A stretch of DNA of 64,000 bases from Symsagittifera roscoffensis (Eukaryota; Xenacoelomorpha; Acoela; Convolutidae): NCBI RefSeq assembly GCF_963678635.1, contig NC_087062.1, positions 96,587,705 to 96,651,704 on the forward strand, read 5' to 3'. Under the pieces are notes generated by a model, which was not told the DNA's origin, did no database searches, and was given only the letters and a program-made list of their open reading frames with translations. Positions 21,033 through 30,920 of the stretch are shown here, piece after piece (position 1 is the stretch's first letter; each line of letters starts with the position of its first letter). The translations under genes and the position numbers were made by a program.

Positions 21033-22127
21033 ATGGCAAACGTAGTAGCATACCCAGATTTAGCTCTCGAAAAGTTTACCGGCTTAGATCCGAATGAAGA
21101 TGCAAGAGATTTTCTTGATATAGTAGAGAAAAAGATAGCATTTTCCCTAGGCACTAGACCAGGAGATGCAGGTGATGAACAAGACGCATATGATAACAGA
21201 CAAAGAGCCTTATTTGGTTCAATATTAAGAGGTCCAGCCGCTCAATGGTATCAGGGATTAGCAGCAAACTTACCTTGGAATGATGTAAGAGATCAATTCA
21301 TAGATAGATTCACTGATGATAAGGATAAGTATAGGAGACGAATAGAAGCAGAAAACATAAAAAGACAACCTGATGAATTAATTAAAAGCTACGTACATAG
21401 ATTAAGCACCGCAGTAGACCGTGGATGGCCTAATCCAATTTTTAATGATGATCAAAGAACATTAAAGAAAATGGAATTCTTTGTACGTGGCTTAAGCCCG
21501 CCAGGCTTAAAACAAAAGGCTCATCAACTCCTAATTGAGAATCCACCCGCAACTTGGCAACAATTAAAAGATCATATTGCTACAAAAGACTTAAGTTTTG
21601 CAATAAGTAGTGAGTTTATCGGAACAGCATCCAGTAGCATAGATAATAAGTTGGAAATAGAGGGAATAAAGGATCAAATTAAAGAGTTGACAGGACTAAT
21701 GAAGGATCATAAAATAAACGCAGCTTATACCCCAAAGGAGCATAGAAACAAACAAAACAACCCAATGTTTTGCAACTGGTGTTGTATGTCAGGCCATACG
21801 ATAAGACATTGCTTTAAATATAATGATCAACAGGAGCAAAACTATGACTCGCTTCAATTAAGAGAGAATTCAAACAGAAGTTACCATAACTATAGCAAGA
21901 GTAGGTCAAGAGTAGATAACAATTTCAATGACATAAATCCCCAACAAGAATTCATGCATTTGTCAAACTTCGATGAAAGTTCTCAATCGCTTGACAGGTC
22001 GAACAGTAAAAAACCCTTCAACGAAAAAAACTATTATATTTCACCTTACCAGATCCACAACTTTAGTGATGATGACATTCCAGGAGACTATACAGATAAT
22101 GAGTGTGAATTTGTTAATTTAAACTAG
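21033..22127 (+). CDS. gag: Gag of element B
   Basis: 364 residues of retrotransposon capsid type. The N-terminal half carries the capsid-like helices with the landmarks RGPAAQWYQGL, WNDVRDQFIDRF and an F-V-R-GL motif (about residues 65-165). A CX2CX4HX4C zinc knuckle (CNWCCMSGHTIRHC) lies near residues 247-260. The tail is Asn/Ser-rich. The stop TAG (22125-22127) directly follows the heptamer TTTAAAC, the start of the pro frame. The intact frame suggests this copy still makes a capsid. Confidence 0.92.
   Translation: MANVVAYPDLALEKFTGLDPNEDARDFLDIVEKKIAFSLGTRPGDAGDEQDAYDNRQRALFGSILRGPAAQWYQGLAANLPWNDVRDQFIDRFTDDKDKYRRRIEAENIKRQPDELIKSYVHRLSTAVDRGWPNPIFNDDQRTLKKMEFFVRGLSPPGLKQKAHQLLIENPPATWQQLKDHIATKDLSFAISSEFIGTASSSIDNKLEIEGIKDQIKELTGLMKDHKINAAYTPKEHRNKQNNPMFCNWCCMSGHTIRHCFKYNDQQEQNYDSLQLRENSNRSYHNYSKSRSRVDNNFNDINPQQEFMHLSNFDESSQSLDRSNSKKPFNEKNYYISPYQIHNFSDDDIPGDYTDNECEFVNLN
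22118..22124 (+). promoter_or_regulatory. -1 ribosomal frameshift heptamer TTTAAAC at the gag end
   Basis: It reads T TTA AAC in the gag frame, the X XXY YYZ form used for programmed -1 slippage, one codon before the gag stop. The -1 frame beyond it is open for 246 codons and encodes the protease. Element D has the same heptamer at the matching place. Confidence 0.85.
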
Positions 22128-22864
22128 ATCAGTCTCCGTCTGAACCAAAAATACAATTATATATCAACTTATACCAACATCCCGTCGGAGACAAAAATAA
22201 AAATAACGGTCTGGAAACACAATTTCTACTAGACACTGGAGCAACATGTTCGCTTATTAATTTTGACAGTTATGAACAATATTGTAAAATACAGCCTCTA
22301 CAGCTAAATAAATCTAGATCAAACACAGTTGCTGTAAATGGAGAAAAACTTAAACTTATAGGTTATACTAATTTTGAATCAAGTTTTGGTACAAACACTG
22401 ATAATCCGGTAAAAATCAAAGCATGGATTTCAGCCGAGAACGGATGCGATCTAAATATATTAGGAATGGATTTCATGTCTCACAACTTTAAATCATTAAA
22501 TTTTCCAAATTTAAACTTAGAATTAAGAAAATACCCAGATATAACAGTTCCTATCAGTGTCATAAGAAGCAAAAGTTATCCATATCTAAGCTTTTATCAA
22601 AATGTATTTCTTGATAAAAATATAACTATTGCACCAAAATCATCCTGCGTTATTTCAATTTCTCCAGCAGGCGTAGTTTTCAAAGTAGGAACAGCGCTTA
22701 GAATTGATAAGTCCTTAGAACAAAAAGGCATCAATGCAAAAAGCACTTATTGTAGGAATGAAATTAAGTCAATGCCTATCGTACTAAAAAATTCCAGAGA
22801 ATCAAAAGTAGATATAAGCAAAGGTGTAATAGGCCAAACGTTTGAAAACATAGAAATAAAATAA
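22124..22864 (+). CDS. pro: Retroviral-type aspartic protease of element B, reached by -1 frameshift
   Basis: The -1 frame is open from the slip site to the TAA at 22862. The active site LLDTGATCSL lies at about 22228-22257. A later ILGMDF motif (near 22459) is the second conserved protease block. The protein resembles that of element D from SP-x-PKI through GDKNKNNGLE to the active site, then the post-protease region, and stops where D continues to a VLGY motif. RT, RNase H and integrase are absent downstream. This protease would cleave the Gag of this element. A downstream ATG at 22466 is not the start. Confidence 0.85.
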   Translation, partial: LDQSPSEPKIQLYINLYQHPVGDKNKNNGLETQFLLDTGATCSLINFDSYEQYCKIQPLQLNKSRSNTVAVNGEKLKLIGYTNFESSFGTNTDNPVKIKAWISAENGCDLNILGMDFMSHNFKSLNFPNLNLELRKYPDITVPISVIRSKSYPYLSFYQNVFLDKNITIAPKSSCVISISPAGVVFKVGTALRIDKSLEQKGINAKSTYCRNEIKSMPIVLKNSRESKVDISKGVIGQTFENIEIK

Positions 22865-24499
22865 ACCCGTTTCTTCCTGCTTTAAAATATTTATAAATGT
22901 GAAGTTTTCATTAAAGATTTTATAACGCTTTAAGTTTGTGAAATTTACCTAACGTTTTGTATGCTGAGCAGTAAATCTAATTCAACCTTACTAAAAAATA
23001 AAAAATTAGTATTATCCTACAAATATACTACAATGAGTAGCGGTTCTTTATGACACCCAAAAGGATATGCCAAAATGCATGAACACGATTTAATTCTTAA
23101 CCGAGATCGAAAACAGTCAAGTACGCTAACAATTTTGGACCATCCTCAAAATCAAATAAAGATAAAGGAATCGGAACCCAATGGCTTAGACAAAAAAGAT
23201 TTTCGACTTCAACATATTTGCAAAAAAAAGTTGCAAAAGGCCAGGAGTTTCAAATATTACAGTTTTACGAGTCTATAATAATTTCATTTTCAGGCGGTTT
23301 TATTAACTGAAAATTCAGTATTACACTTAAGGGAATGTCAAATTACCCTACGTATAATAACGAGAATTAATAGCGTAAAACCTTTGATGAAAGAACTAGC
23401 CAATGTAAAATTGTAACAAACTCTTTCTGCGAAGTTAATTTGCACCATCGGATTCCTCTTAGGGCCCAAGTAGGGACCGATGACATTAATTTTTATCTTT
23501 GTAGTTTTCAAGTTACAAAATGCAAACTAGAAGAAATTCATCAAAAAGGGAAATCTCGCCTTCTTTCTTCTCAACACATTGAGTAAAATTTTCACCAATA
23601 TTCTTTATCATAAAATGGGCGAACAATGTTTTTCGACCCGACCCGCCGCAGATTTATGCCAGCATTTGTTGGTGGCTTCATGTAGCCTTTTTAAAATTAT
23701 GGTACCATATTCTTTCAACAACTCAAATGCTTGTTGGTGGCTGTATGCAGCCTTTAAGACTCTTATGATTCGCTCCTCACAATTTGGCCAAAATATCAAT
23801 TCGGTAGTTCAAAATCCACAACATGCAGGCAATTAAACCTTAAAAAAGTAAATTTCCGAAGCAACACTTTGATAAGTGAACGGCATCATTATGATGATTA
23901 TTTACATAAAATTTTACATCGCTAAAATCAGATGAACATTTCTTTACTAAAACTGTGAACATGGATTGGTGCAGGGGATTAAAACCAAAGAGAAACTAAT
24001 ACACTTATCTTTTGAATATTATACAGTTTGCAATTTGTCTGTTCAATTTTCCTTTTCTTCGATATTTCATTTTGATTTGATTCTAATTCAAATATTTTCT
24101 TTTTCTTACCAAAAAATGAAACAAAAATTACTGGTTATGACAACCAGGTGGACATACATTTAAAATTAGGGGTTAATTAATGCCCACATTTCCATTTTTT
24201 GCTTTAACTACATAAGTTTAATATCTGAGCTTAACTCAGTGTTGTAAAGTGCTTTATTCCTGTGGTTAATAAACACCATGATCGTCTTTCTTCATTTGTA
24301 TTCCTGTGGTTAATAAACACCATGATCGTCTTTCTTCATTTGTTTTCCGTGGTGGGTTTGTGTGAAACCACAAGATTATATTTTCCACCTTTTATATATA
24401 TATACAATTTTACACTTTGTCCTTCATTGTTCAAACATTTGATAATTAGCCTTAATATCCGAATGTAATTCGGGATTTTGAATATTTGGTCATTTTATA
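22865..24499 (+). other. Element B interior without recognisable genes
   Basis: Where pol would be expected I find no RT, RNase H or integrase remnant. The short frames here lack family features. A perfect 44-bp tandem duplication lies at 24255-24298 and 24299-24342. GTTGGTGGCT...GCAGCCTTT-like text occurs twice near 23670 and 23732. Confidence 0.5.
24255..24342 (+). repeat. Tandem duplication, 2 x 44 bp
   Basis: Two identical 44-bp units in direct tandem, each containing TGGTTAATAAACACC. Probably recent slippage. Confidence 0.9.
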
Positions 24500-24691
24500 T
24501 TGATGTTTAGCAAAATGGAATACGACCCAATTTTAAACTGGAACTGCAGAAACGCAGACCCAGCACCAGAGGAGTTTAAAAGAAAGCTGCCTCGCAGGAA
24601 GAAACAACGAAAACCTGTAGCAGTACAATCTTTGTCAATGGACGACGGGTTAAATAAGAACCCTCGCAATTTTCCTAGTTTAACCCAATGA
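24500..24691 (+). CDS. Accessory ORF a of element B, small basic protein
   Basis: 63 residues with the very basic run KRKLPRRKKQRK near residues 28-39, like a nuclear-localisation or RNA-binding segment. G+C is higher than in the surrounding DNA. Its TGA overlaps the ATG of the next ORF as ATGA (24688-24691), an arrangement seen also at the env/ORF4 junction of element A. A near-duplicate GGAACTGCAGAA appears at 24540 and at 24696. Function unknown. Confidence 0.45.
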   Translation: MMFSKMEYDPILNWNCRNADPAPEEFKRKLPRRKKQRKPVAVQSLSMDDGLNKNPRNFPSLTQ

Positions 24692-25188
24692 TTGGAACTG
24701 CAGAAGTGCAGAGAAACCAAATTGGATACGGAAATCCAAAATATATAACGAGTTTAAAGTACTCAATAAAGGAAAATTATAACAGATGGAAACTGCCATC
24801 GTTCATAGAAGTCGTCAACTCAACGACAATGGAAAAGGCGATGATGCCTATTGACTTCATAACCCAGCCAGAAGTGATTATAAAGAACGAAAACAACTTC
24901 TGGAAATTAAAGAAGAGGGAGGAACACGGCTACATCCTCAAGGCAGGAGGCACGCAAGTCACCATCCCGTTCGAAGGAATAACTGCTCTTCCGAACCATA
25001 TAAAAAACAGATAGGAAGAACAGGACGACATTCAACAACTTACGGAAGGAATGAGCAGACTATGAATCAAAAACAAAATTAAAAAGAAGAAAATCGTGAA
25101 GTTGCAACAAAAACTTGAGGCTTCACAGAGGAAGATAGCGATCCTCAGATCATACAATGTGGAGCTAGAAGCCGGAAGGAAGCTCTAG
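24688..25188 (+). pseudogene. Accessory ORF b of element B, interrupted by two in-frame stops
   Basis: 108 codons run to a TAG at 25012-25014. The same frame then continues, with another stop near 25063, into a Lys/Glu/Leu-rich coiled-coil-like end finishing near 25188. Visible segments are WKLPSFIEVVNS, PIDFITQPEVIIKN and TQVTIPFEGITALP. It lies just before the polypurine tract, the env position. I do not recognise it. It could be a captured gene, judging by its more G+C-rich codons. Confidence 0.5.
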
Positions 25189-25318
25189 ATAAAACCTAAC
25201 TTATCTTTTCAACCTTTTCATTTGATGTTCTTTTTAAATTTTATAACTATAGTATTTAACCATTAAAGTGTTTAAATTTTCACCATGGTAACTGTAAGAA
25301 TCGAACAGCTTAATTTTC

Positions 25319-25336
25319 TAAAAAAAAGGGGTGAGT
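25319..25336 (+). promoter_or_regulatory. Polypurine tract of element B
   Basis: A run of A followed by GGGGTGAGT directly precedes the 3' LTR start, the expected plus-strand primer of an LTR element. Confidence 0.8.
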
Positions 25337-26471
25337 TGTAGTATTGAGAAATACTACACAGACAAAAGACCATTGTCTTAATTGTTTATTTAACGACCCA
25401 ATTCTAAATTGGAGCGTGCCATTTAAATTAAAGCCTCTTTTCACTAAATCAGATATTGACTGATTTACTCTTATTAGGACTATAAAATCTTGTTTTGAAA
25501 ATCCACTCCTTTTTAAATACTTGCCCAATTTTTCTCATTTTTTCATGCTCAATATTTTAAAAGGGCGGCGATTATTAATACGTCCCTTTTAACTTAACTT
25601 GAAACAAACTGGATAAATATTTAGCAGTCTTGCCGGCTGCACTAAAATTCTCCTTGCTTTGATTTAGCATAGATGCACCTGCAATATGATGCATCAGAGA
25701 AAGTAATATGAATTTTTAATCAGACAAACTGAAGGCTGCGGTTTTCTTCAAAGAGGACTAATAAGTTGAAGATATTTGATTTGAAAAAATCAAATAAAAA
25801 CTAGTTGAAAATTCCCTTATTAGAAAGGGAGAACAAAGGAGCAGGTGAAACCTGAATAATTAAAGATTGAATCAGCCGCCGGTTTATGCTTATGAGCAAA
25901 AGGACTGGCCTGAAATCTTCAGTGTTTCATTTTGCTCAGTAAGCAGCAAGTCAGATCTCTTCAGTCAGATCTTTTCAAAATAAATAATTTTTCTTTTCTG
26001 CCTTTACAATAAAATTAAAGTAGCCTTTTTTCACAAATAAAATAGAGAATAAATTCTCATTTAAAGTTCGATAAAATTATAAATCGAGATACTCGAGAGA
26101 CCCACACTTGAGGAAGTCTGGACTACAAGTACCCAAAGGACTACGGCAAAGACGATACTGACGACCAAACCAGAAGTGCTGACTTGGACAAAATCAAGGG
26201 CAACCACACATACTAATCAGCCACCGACCTTAGTAAGAAGATAAAATATTGATGAACAAAATAAGATTAGCTCAACCTCCCCTCATAGGTATATTTCTTT
26301 AAGCTGTTCGATTCATTTATATAATCTAAAAACCCAGTGCTTTGTATCTAACCAACTATTAATTCATACCTTTTCTAACTATTGTTTCTACTCTACTTTT
26401 TGTCAAGACAATTTGACGATCTAAGGTGAGACTTATAATTTAGGATAAAATTACTAAGCATTCAACCAGCA
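25337..26471 (+). repeat. 3' LTR of element B
   Basis: 1135 bp, collinear with the 5' copy at 16702-17836, about six substitutions and no net length change. Confidence 0.92.
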
Positions 26472-26786
26472 ATGAGCGCTTAGTAAATAAGGAAAAAAAC
26501 CTAGCTGTTGAGTCGATATCTGGGCTGAAATACAACAAACACTTTTTTTTCACTTCGAAAAAGAATGACATCGGCGCCTGTAAGACAAGCGCACACGAGT
26601 TGTCGCTCCTAATGACGATTTGAGAAAAACAAAGATGCTCTATTTTCCAAACTTTGTATTGAACCACTGAGTGGTTACCACTCCTCGTGAAAACATGTTT
26701 TTTCCCAAAAGATAGCAAAAATCTTTACAACTAAAAAATATATAACAGCTCTGCTTTTCACTATGTTATCATCATTGTGTCTTCAG

Positions 26787-26930
26787 GTGAGTGAAACAAT
26801 CGTGAAGCCTGCCACTGCGTCCACGGGATGTGCGTATGTGGACCTATATGCCTCAGAGCGGGACGAGACCGGCCAACTTCTCGTATCAGAAGCCACATGT
26901 TTTGTTTCACACGCGTGGACATACGAACAC
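26787..26930 (+). CDS. Probable host gene, exon 2 with a FVSHAW motif
   Basis: The acceptor TTGTGTCTTCAG precedes 48 codons, and the donor GTGAGT follows at 26931; both borders are phase 0. The product contains IVKPATAS, CAYVDLY and EATCFVSHAW. From memory, the KPAT ... YVDL ... FVSHAW series marks a family of uncharacterised proteins common in protists and some invertebrates. G+C is much higher than in the flanking introns. Later exons are not visible; element C begins 1 kb downstream, so the gene may be interrupted by it. Confidence 0.65.
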
Positions 26931-27959
26931 GTGAGTTCATTTTTTGACGTGTCGTTTTTTGACATGGAATAAAAAGCGTGCTATACAAAACAGTGTTTTT
27001 TAATGTGTTTTATACAGCTCATGGAATCTAATTTAATTATAAGAACAATTACATCGGTCTCAGCAGTGGCTGCGAGGGCTGGTTAGGAAGGTCGTTTCTC
27101 CAAGTTGGGCGTAAAGTATGGAAAACTGAGAGCAAAAAGCCAAAAAACTGATTTTTTATGATTTCAATACAATTGATTTAATTTAATTGAATAAAGTTTT
27201 TCTAAACATTATTTTATCACCATGTTTTTGAAAAAAGAAAAAAAAACATAAATTTTTTTTTCAAACAAACGGTGTTTGCTTAAAAACTATCATTAAAACG
27301 TTTTTTTTACAGGGGCGGCTTTTGGTTTATATAATATTACGCTAGCAAAACTATATACGTCGGACAAAACGCTTGCTAGGAATAAAGGATCTTTTCTACT
27401 TTCTATCTTAGAAAGTAAATCTAAAATTCACTGAGAAATATTTTATTAGAAAAGAAGTTAGTATGAATTTACAGCAAGTTGCCTTTTGACTCAATATTTA
27501 TTTTTTACGGTGAGATTGGAGATATTTTCTCTGAGATTGAATATTATTTTAGAGAAGGGTTGGGGTGGTTGAGGAGAGTGGTGGTGGTGGTAGAAGAGAA
27601 GTTGTTGGAATGAATTCTCGTAGTTTTGAGCTTCTATTTATACTGAAATGGGGAAATCACGCCACTTTTCGTATCAAATGAGAAGTTTCTTTTAACTTCG
27701 TATTCTTTATTCGTACATTCGTATTTTACGAGAAGAAGGTTTCGTATGCTCGTACTTTACGAGAGGAATCGTTATTATTCGTATTGAATGAGAATAGTCG
27801 TTTCAATTCTCAATGCTTAAAACGTTATACGAATTATTCCAATAGCATTTCCCTTCCTTTTGCAAGGGAATAAAAACATATTTCTTTGGTGGTGGCGGTG
27901 GCGTCACATTTTGTGAACGCAATAAAATAATTCATGTTTCTGTTTCTATTTGAAATCAG
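26931..27959. other. Non-coding DNA between exon 2 and element C
   Basis: No gene seen. The second half contains repeated TTCGTAT/TTTACGAG motifs (about 27690-27810), a TATTTATA sequence near 27632 and a CCCTT...AAGGG hairpin followed by AATAAA near 27850-27873. These could be the remains of an LTR, but no partner copy is in the window. Confidence 0.35.
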
Positions 27960-27988
27960 TGTGCCATTCTGCCAGATGACACAGCACA

Positions 27989-28055
27989 ACCCTCCGGCGA
28001 CGTGAAATTAAAAGACTAAAGGCCTTACGAACAAAAAAATGTTGCGAAGGAGGGT
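27989..28055 (+). repeat. 67-nt two-stem element 1 (5' LTR)
   Basis: ACCCTCC at the left end pairs with GGAGGGT at the right end. The centre has a small TAA...TTA helix around the midpoint. Confidence 0.75.
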
Positions 28056-28307
28056 CAGAATGTTCTAGAATTTTTATTTTCAAAATTTCGATTAAAGAGT
28101 GAACATTTCTGAGAAATAGAGAAAAGACGGCCATTTTGACTGAAAAGTGACGAAAATCAGAACAACACCAAATATTGTGAAGAACAGTCGTACGAGAGAC
28201 GGAAAATTACGAAGCCTCTTATCGTGGCAAAAACACACGATAAGAACCTTAGAGACGAATTTTAGTGGAGAAGGAGGCTTCAGTGGGGGGAAGAATTATA
28301 CCACGGA

Positions 28308-28374
28308 ACCCTCCCGGGACACGAAATATAAGAGATAAGAGCGTTATCTCAAGAAAATCACGGGAGCGGAGGCT
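28308..28374 (+). repeat. 67-nt two-stem element 2 (5' LTR)
   Basis: ACCCTCC pairs with GGAGGCT (one mismatch). The centre is a GAGATAA...TTATCTC hairpin placed exactly on the midpoint. Confidence 0.75.
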
Positions 28375-28923
28375 TGGTCCCCCAGAGAGACTGTCTATGT
28401 GAAGGGACTGTATAAACTAACCATAACAGCTGCTGTAATGTCCTAGATCTTAATTAACACCAATATTATTTGATATTTCAGGACATGAGTAGATAGAAAA
28501 AGGAAAGGGTCAATCCATCTCAAATGGATTTAATATAGAACTGTCACACAAAAACATAATAAAATAGGTTGTTTGAGCCGTGTTTTTAATGACAATCACG
28601 TAGTCTGAGGATCCGAGACTCAGCTATGTGGTTGTGTTCGCATGTAAACGAAAGCTGATCAAAAGTCGTTTGACTGATGGCCTAAAAATAGTAACTTTTT
28701 ACTTTGCCCTAGACAGACCAGAAAATCAACTGGCAAGGTCGAGACGGTGAAAAACGAGTAGAATTAAGGTAACTGACGCCTGCCAGTCGTTAATAGGTGC
28801 TTTTTCTACGCTCCGTCGCTGTGTGATATTTGGGCGAATGTTACATAGACGTTTTTATGGCGCTCCTGGGTGGGCCTGTTAAAGGCATGAAACCATCATG
28901 ATCAGCAAGCGTTTCAGCGACGA

Positions 28924-28990
28924 ACCCTCCGCTTCGGGCGTATGCCCGAGTTAGAGGCCTTAATGACCGTTATTGTACTAGGGGGAAGGT
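28924..28990 (+). repeat. 67-nt two-stem element 3 (leader)
   Basis: ACCCTCC pairs with GGAAGGT (one mismatch). A central TTAGAGGCCTTAA helix sits on the midpoint. It is separated by only four bases from the next element. Confidence 0.7.
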
Positions 28991-28994
28991 GCGT

Positions 28995-29061
28995 ACCCTC
29001 CGCCTAGTGCAATTTAGCTTTTTAACTTAGTTAACACCGAAAATTCCGGGGGCCGGAGGGT
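28995..29061 (+). repeat. 67-nt two-stem element 4 (leader)
   Basis: ACCCTCC pairs with GGAGGGT, extended by one G-C pair. The central TTAAC...GTTAA hairpin sits on the midpoint. Confidence 0.8.
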
Positions 29062-29366
29062 TAGGTGGGAAGTCATGAGCCCGCTTGTCCCAAGGTCCCG
29101 GGACCAAAAACAATTAAAGAGAAAGCGTAAAACCAAACAAAAATAGTGTATAACCAAGAAAAAGCCAAAAATAAATTTATTTAAAAACAAAAAAGTACAA
29201 AAAATAGTAAAAAATCCAAAAAAGACCAAAAACAGTAAAAAACATAAAGTGAGTTTATATGTTATTTCCGGACGAGATGTGATCTGAGCTTCCTATTTGT
29301 TGTTGTTTCAGATTGATTTATATCGTTTCTGATAGAAAGATTGTGTGTTTTGGTGAAGGGTTGGAT

Positions 29367-29433
29367 ACCCTCCCTCGGGTGTAATTTGAGTGTTTAAGCA
29401 CGTTAATGGTGATTTTGCCGGTGACCGGAGGGT
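29367..29433 (+). repeat. 67-nt two-stem element 5 (leader)
   Basis: ACCCTCC pairs with GGAGGGT. The central TTAA...TTAA helix sits on the midpoint, and AATTT/ATTTT flanks align with elements 4 and 6. Confidence 0.8.
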
Positions 29434-29592
29434 AGAGTGGCAAGCTGACCGACGTGCTCCACACTCAACAGGGACATCAAGGGCAACATCTGCAACGACT
29501 GTTGGGTATCGTTGAAGCAATTTTAGTATCGTTGGAGTACTATTTCATTAAAACTTAAGTGGTGGGGGGCACGATTGGCGCGGTCCGATTGT

Positions 29593-29659
29593 ACCCTCCA
29601 TCGATTGCAAATTTCCGAGTTAAGGGTCTTAACTCGGGTATTTTGGTGCAAAGGAGGGT
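29593..29659 (+). repeat. 67-nt two-stem element 6 (leader)
   Basis: ACCCTCC pairs with GGAGGGT. It has the strongest central helix: CCGAGTTAAG and CTTAACTCGG form 10 perfect pairs around a three-base loop at the midpoint. Confidence 0.85.
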
Positions 29660-30059
29660 ATAGTACTATTCATTAACGACTATTAATAGATTAATATCCT
29701 TATTATATATTACTTATCTCCTATCTAGACCCAAGAAACACGATTTCTAGACCCGATTTTCGACCAAACTGTAGACCCCCAAATTTTCGGATATCCGAGC
29801 TTTTCCGATAGGCAAAAAGCTTTTATATAGAGAGCAGCTACGTAGTTCGATCCCCCTAACTAAAGAAACCGCGTGAGAAAAGACTCAGTAGAAGTAAGAA
29901 AAACGGAAAATTTTTGATCAAAATTTTGATAATTTTCTGTATTTTGTCAATCTGTTTTGGGGATCGAGTTTTTGAGTTTTTAGAGTTAGAGCAATAAAAT
30001 TTTTTGCGTTAGGAGCGTGCTAGCATAACGTGCTCGGTTACTAGAGAAATTTTTGGGTA

Positions 30060-30126
30060 ACCCTCCGAGTAGCTCCGTGGATAGAGCTAACGACTTAAGG
30101 TTTGGAAAAGGAAGGAATCGGAGGGT
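30060..30126 (+). repeat. 67-nt two-stem element 7 (leader)
   Basis: ACCCTCCGA pairs with TCGGAGGGT (nine pairs). The centre is more diverged and has a tRNA A-box-like TAGCTCCGTGGATAGAGC on its left side. Confidence 0.7.
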
Positions 30127-30156
30127 CCAAATTTGATAGTTTTTGGCCAAATTTTT

Positions 30157-30920
30157 GTTTCTAAACCAATTTTGATCCGGTTTTTTGCATAATTCCAGTG
30201 CCGTACAGGGCTACTACGCTCATTTCAAGTATTTTTAGGCACTTTCGACCGGAATTGCGGAAAAAGTCTTTCAGAACCTATATAGGTGGTGAAAAAAGGC
30301 CATTTTGACGAACGCGTTTTTGGCGATTTCTCGAAGACTAGTTATCCGATCGGGATAACTTTGGTACCATAAGTCGACGTTTTTGACCACTTTTCCGAAT
30401 CGCAACCGTTTTTGGGTTGATTATTTCGGAAAAGAAAAATTTTTCAGAATTTGTTGGTTCGGAGGGTCCAAATCAAGAGGAACCCTCCGAGCGGTATAAA
30501 ATTTTAATAAAATCACCTTTTATCCTACTGGGAAGGTTGTTTCTAAACCAATTTTGATCCGGTTTTTTGCATAATTCCAGTGCCGTACAGGGCTACTACG
30601 CTCATTTCAAGTATTTTTAGGCACTTTCGACCGGAATTGCGGAAAAAGTCTTTCAGAACCTATATAGGTGGTGAAAAAAGGCCATTTTGACGAACGCGTT
30701 TTTGGCGATTTCTCGAAGACTAGTTATCCGATCGGGATAATTTTGGTACCATAAGTCGAAGTTTTTGACCACTTTTCCGAATCGCAACCGTTTTTGGGTT
30801 GATTATTTCGGAAAAGAAAAATTTTTCAGAATTTGTTGGTTCGGAGGGTCCAAATCAAGAGGAACCCTCCGAGCGGTATAAAATTTTAATAAAATCACCT
30901 TTTATCCTACTGGGAAGGTT
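30157..30920 (+). repeat. Tandem duplication, 2 x 382 bp, in the leader
   Basis: Copies at 30157-30538 and 30539-30920 are nearly identical (a few substitutions). Each ends with an inverted pair CGGAGGGT...ACCCTCCG. The second copy runs directly into unrelated leader sequence. Confidence 0.9.

Larger units (their letters stand above)
16702..26471 (+). mobile_element. Element B: non-autonomous gag-pro Ty3/gypsy-like LTR element, 9770 bp
   Basis: It is bounded by two 1135-bp direct LTRs that both start TGTAGTATTG and end CAACCAGCA. I count about six differences between them (0.5%), so insertion was recent. The flanks ATAAG (16697-16701) and ATGAG (26472-26476) form a 5-bp target duplication with one mismatch. 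The interior holds a 3.2-kb leader, two paralogous small ORFs, gag, a frameshifted pro, and accessory ORFs before a polypurine tract. No RT, RNase H or integrase remains, so it needs helper enzymes, probably from relatives such as A or D. It lies in the intron between host exons at 14532 and 26787, in the gene's orientation. Confidence 0.92.
27960..28845 (+). repeat. 5' LTR of element C
   Basis: 886 bp, same length as 51838-52723. It contains two of the 67-nt two-stem elements (27989 and 28308). Confidence 0.93.

Noticed and set aside
23608-23799. 63-codon minus-strand frame in element B
   Set aside because: No similarity to pol; falls on a short internal duplication; most likely chance.
30060-30126. 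Possible tRNA gene at the fifth leader two-stem element
   Set aside because: An A-box-like stretch and a closing stem are present and CCA follows, but there is no B-box or T-arm, and the sister elements of the same 67-nt family lack tRNA features.
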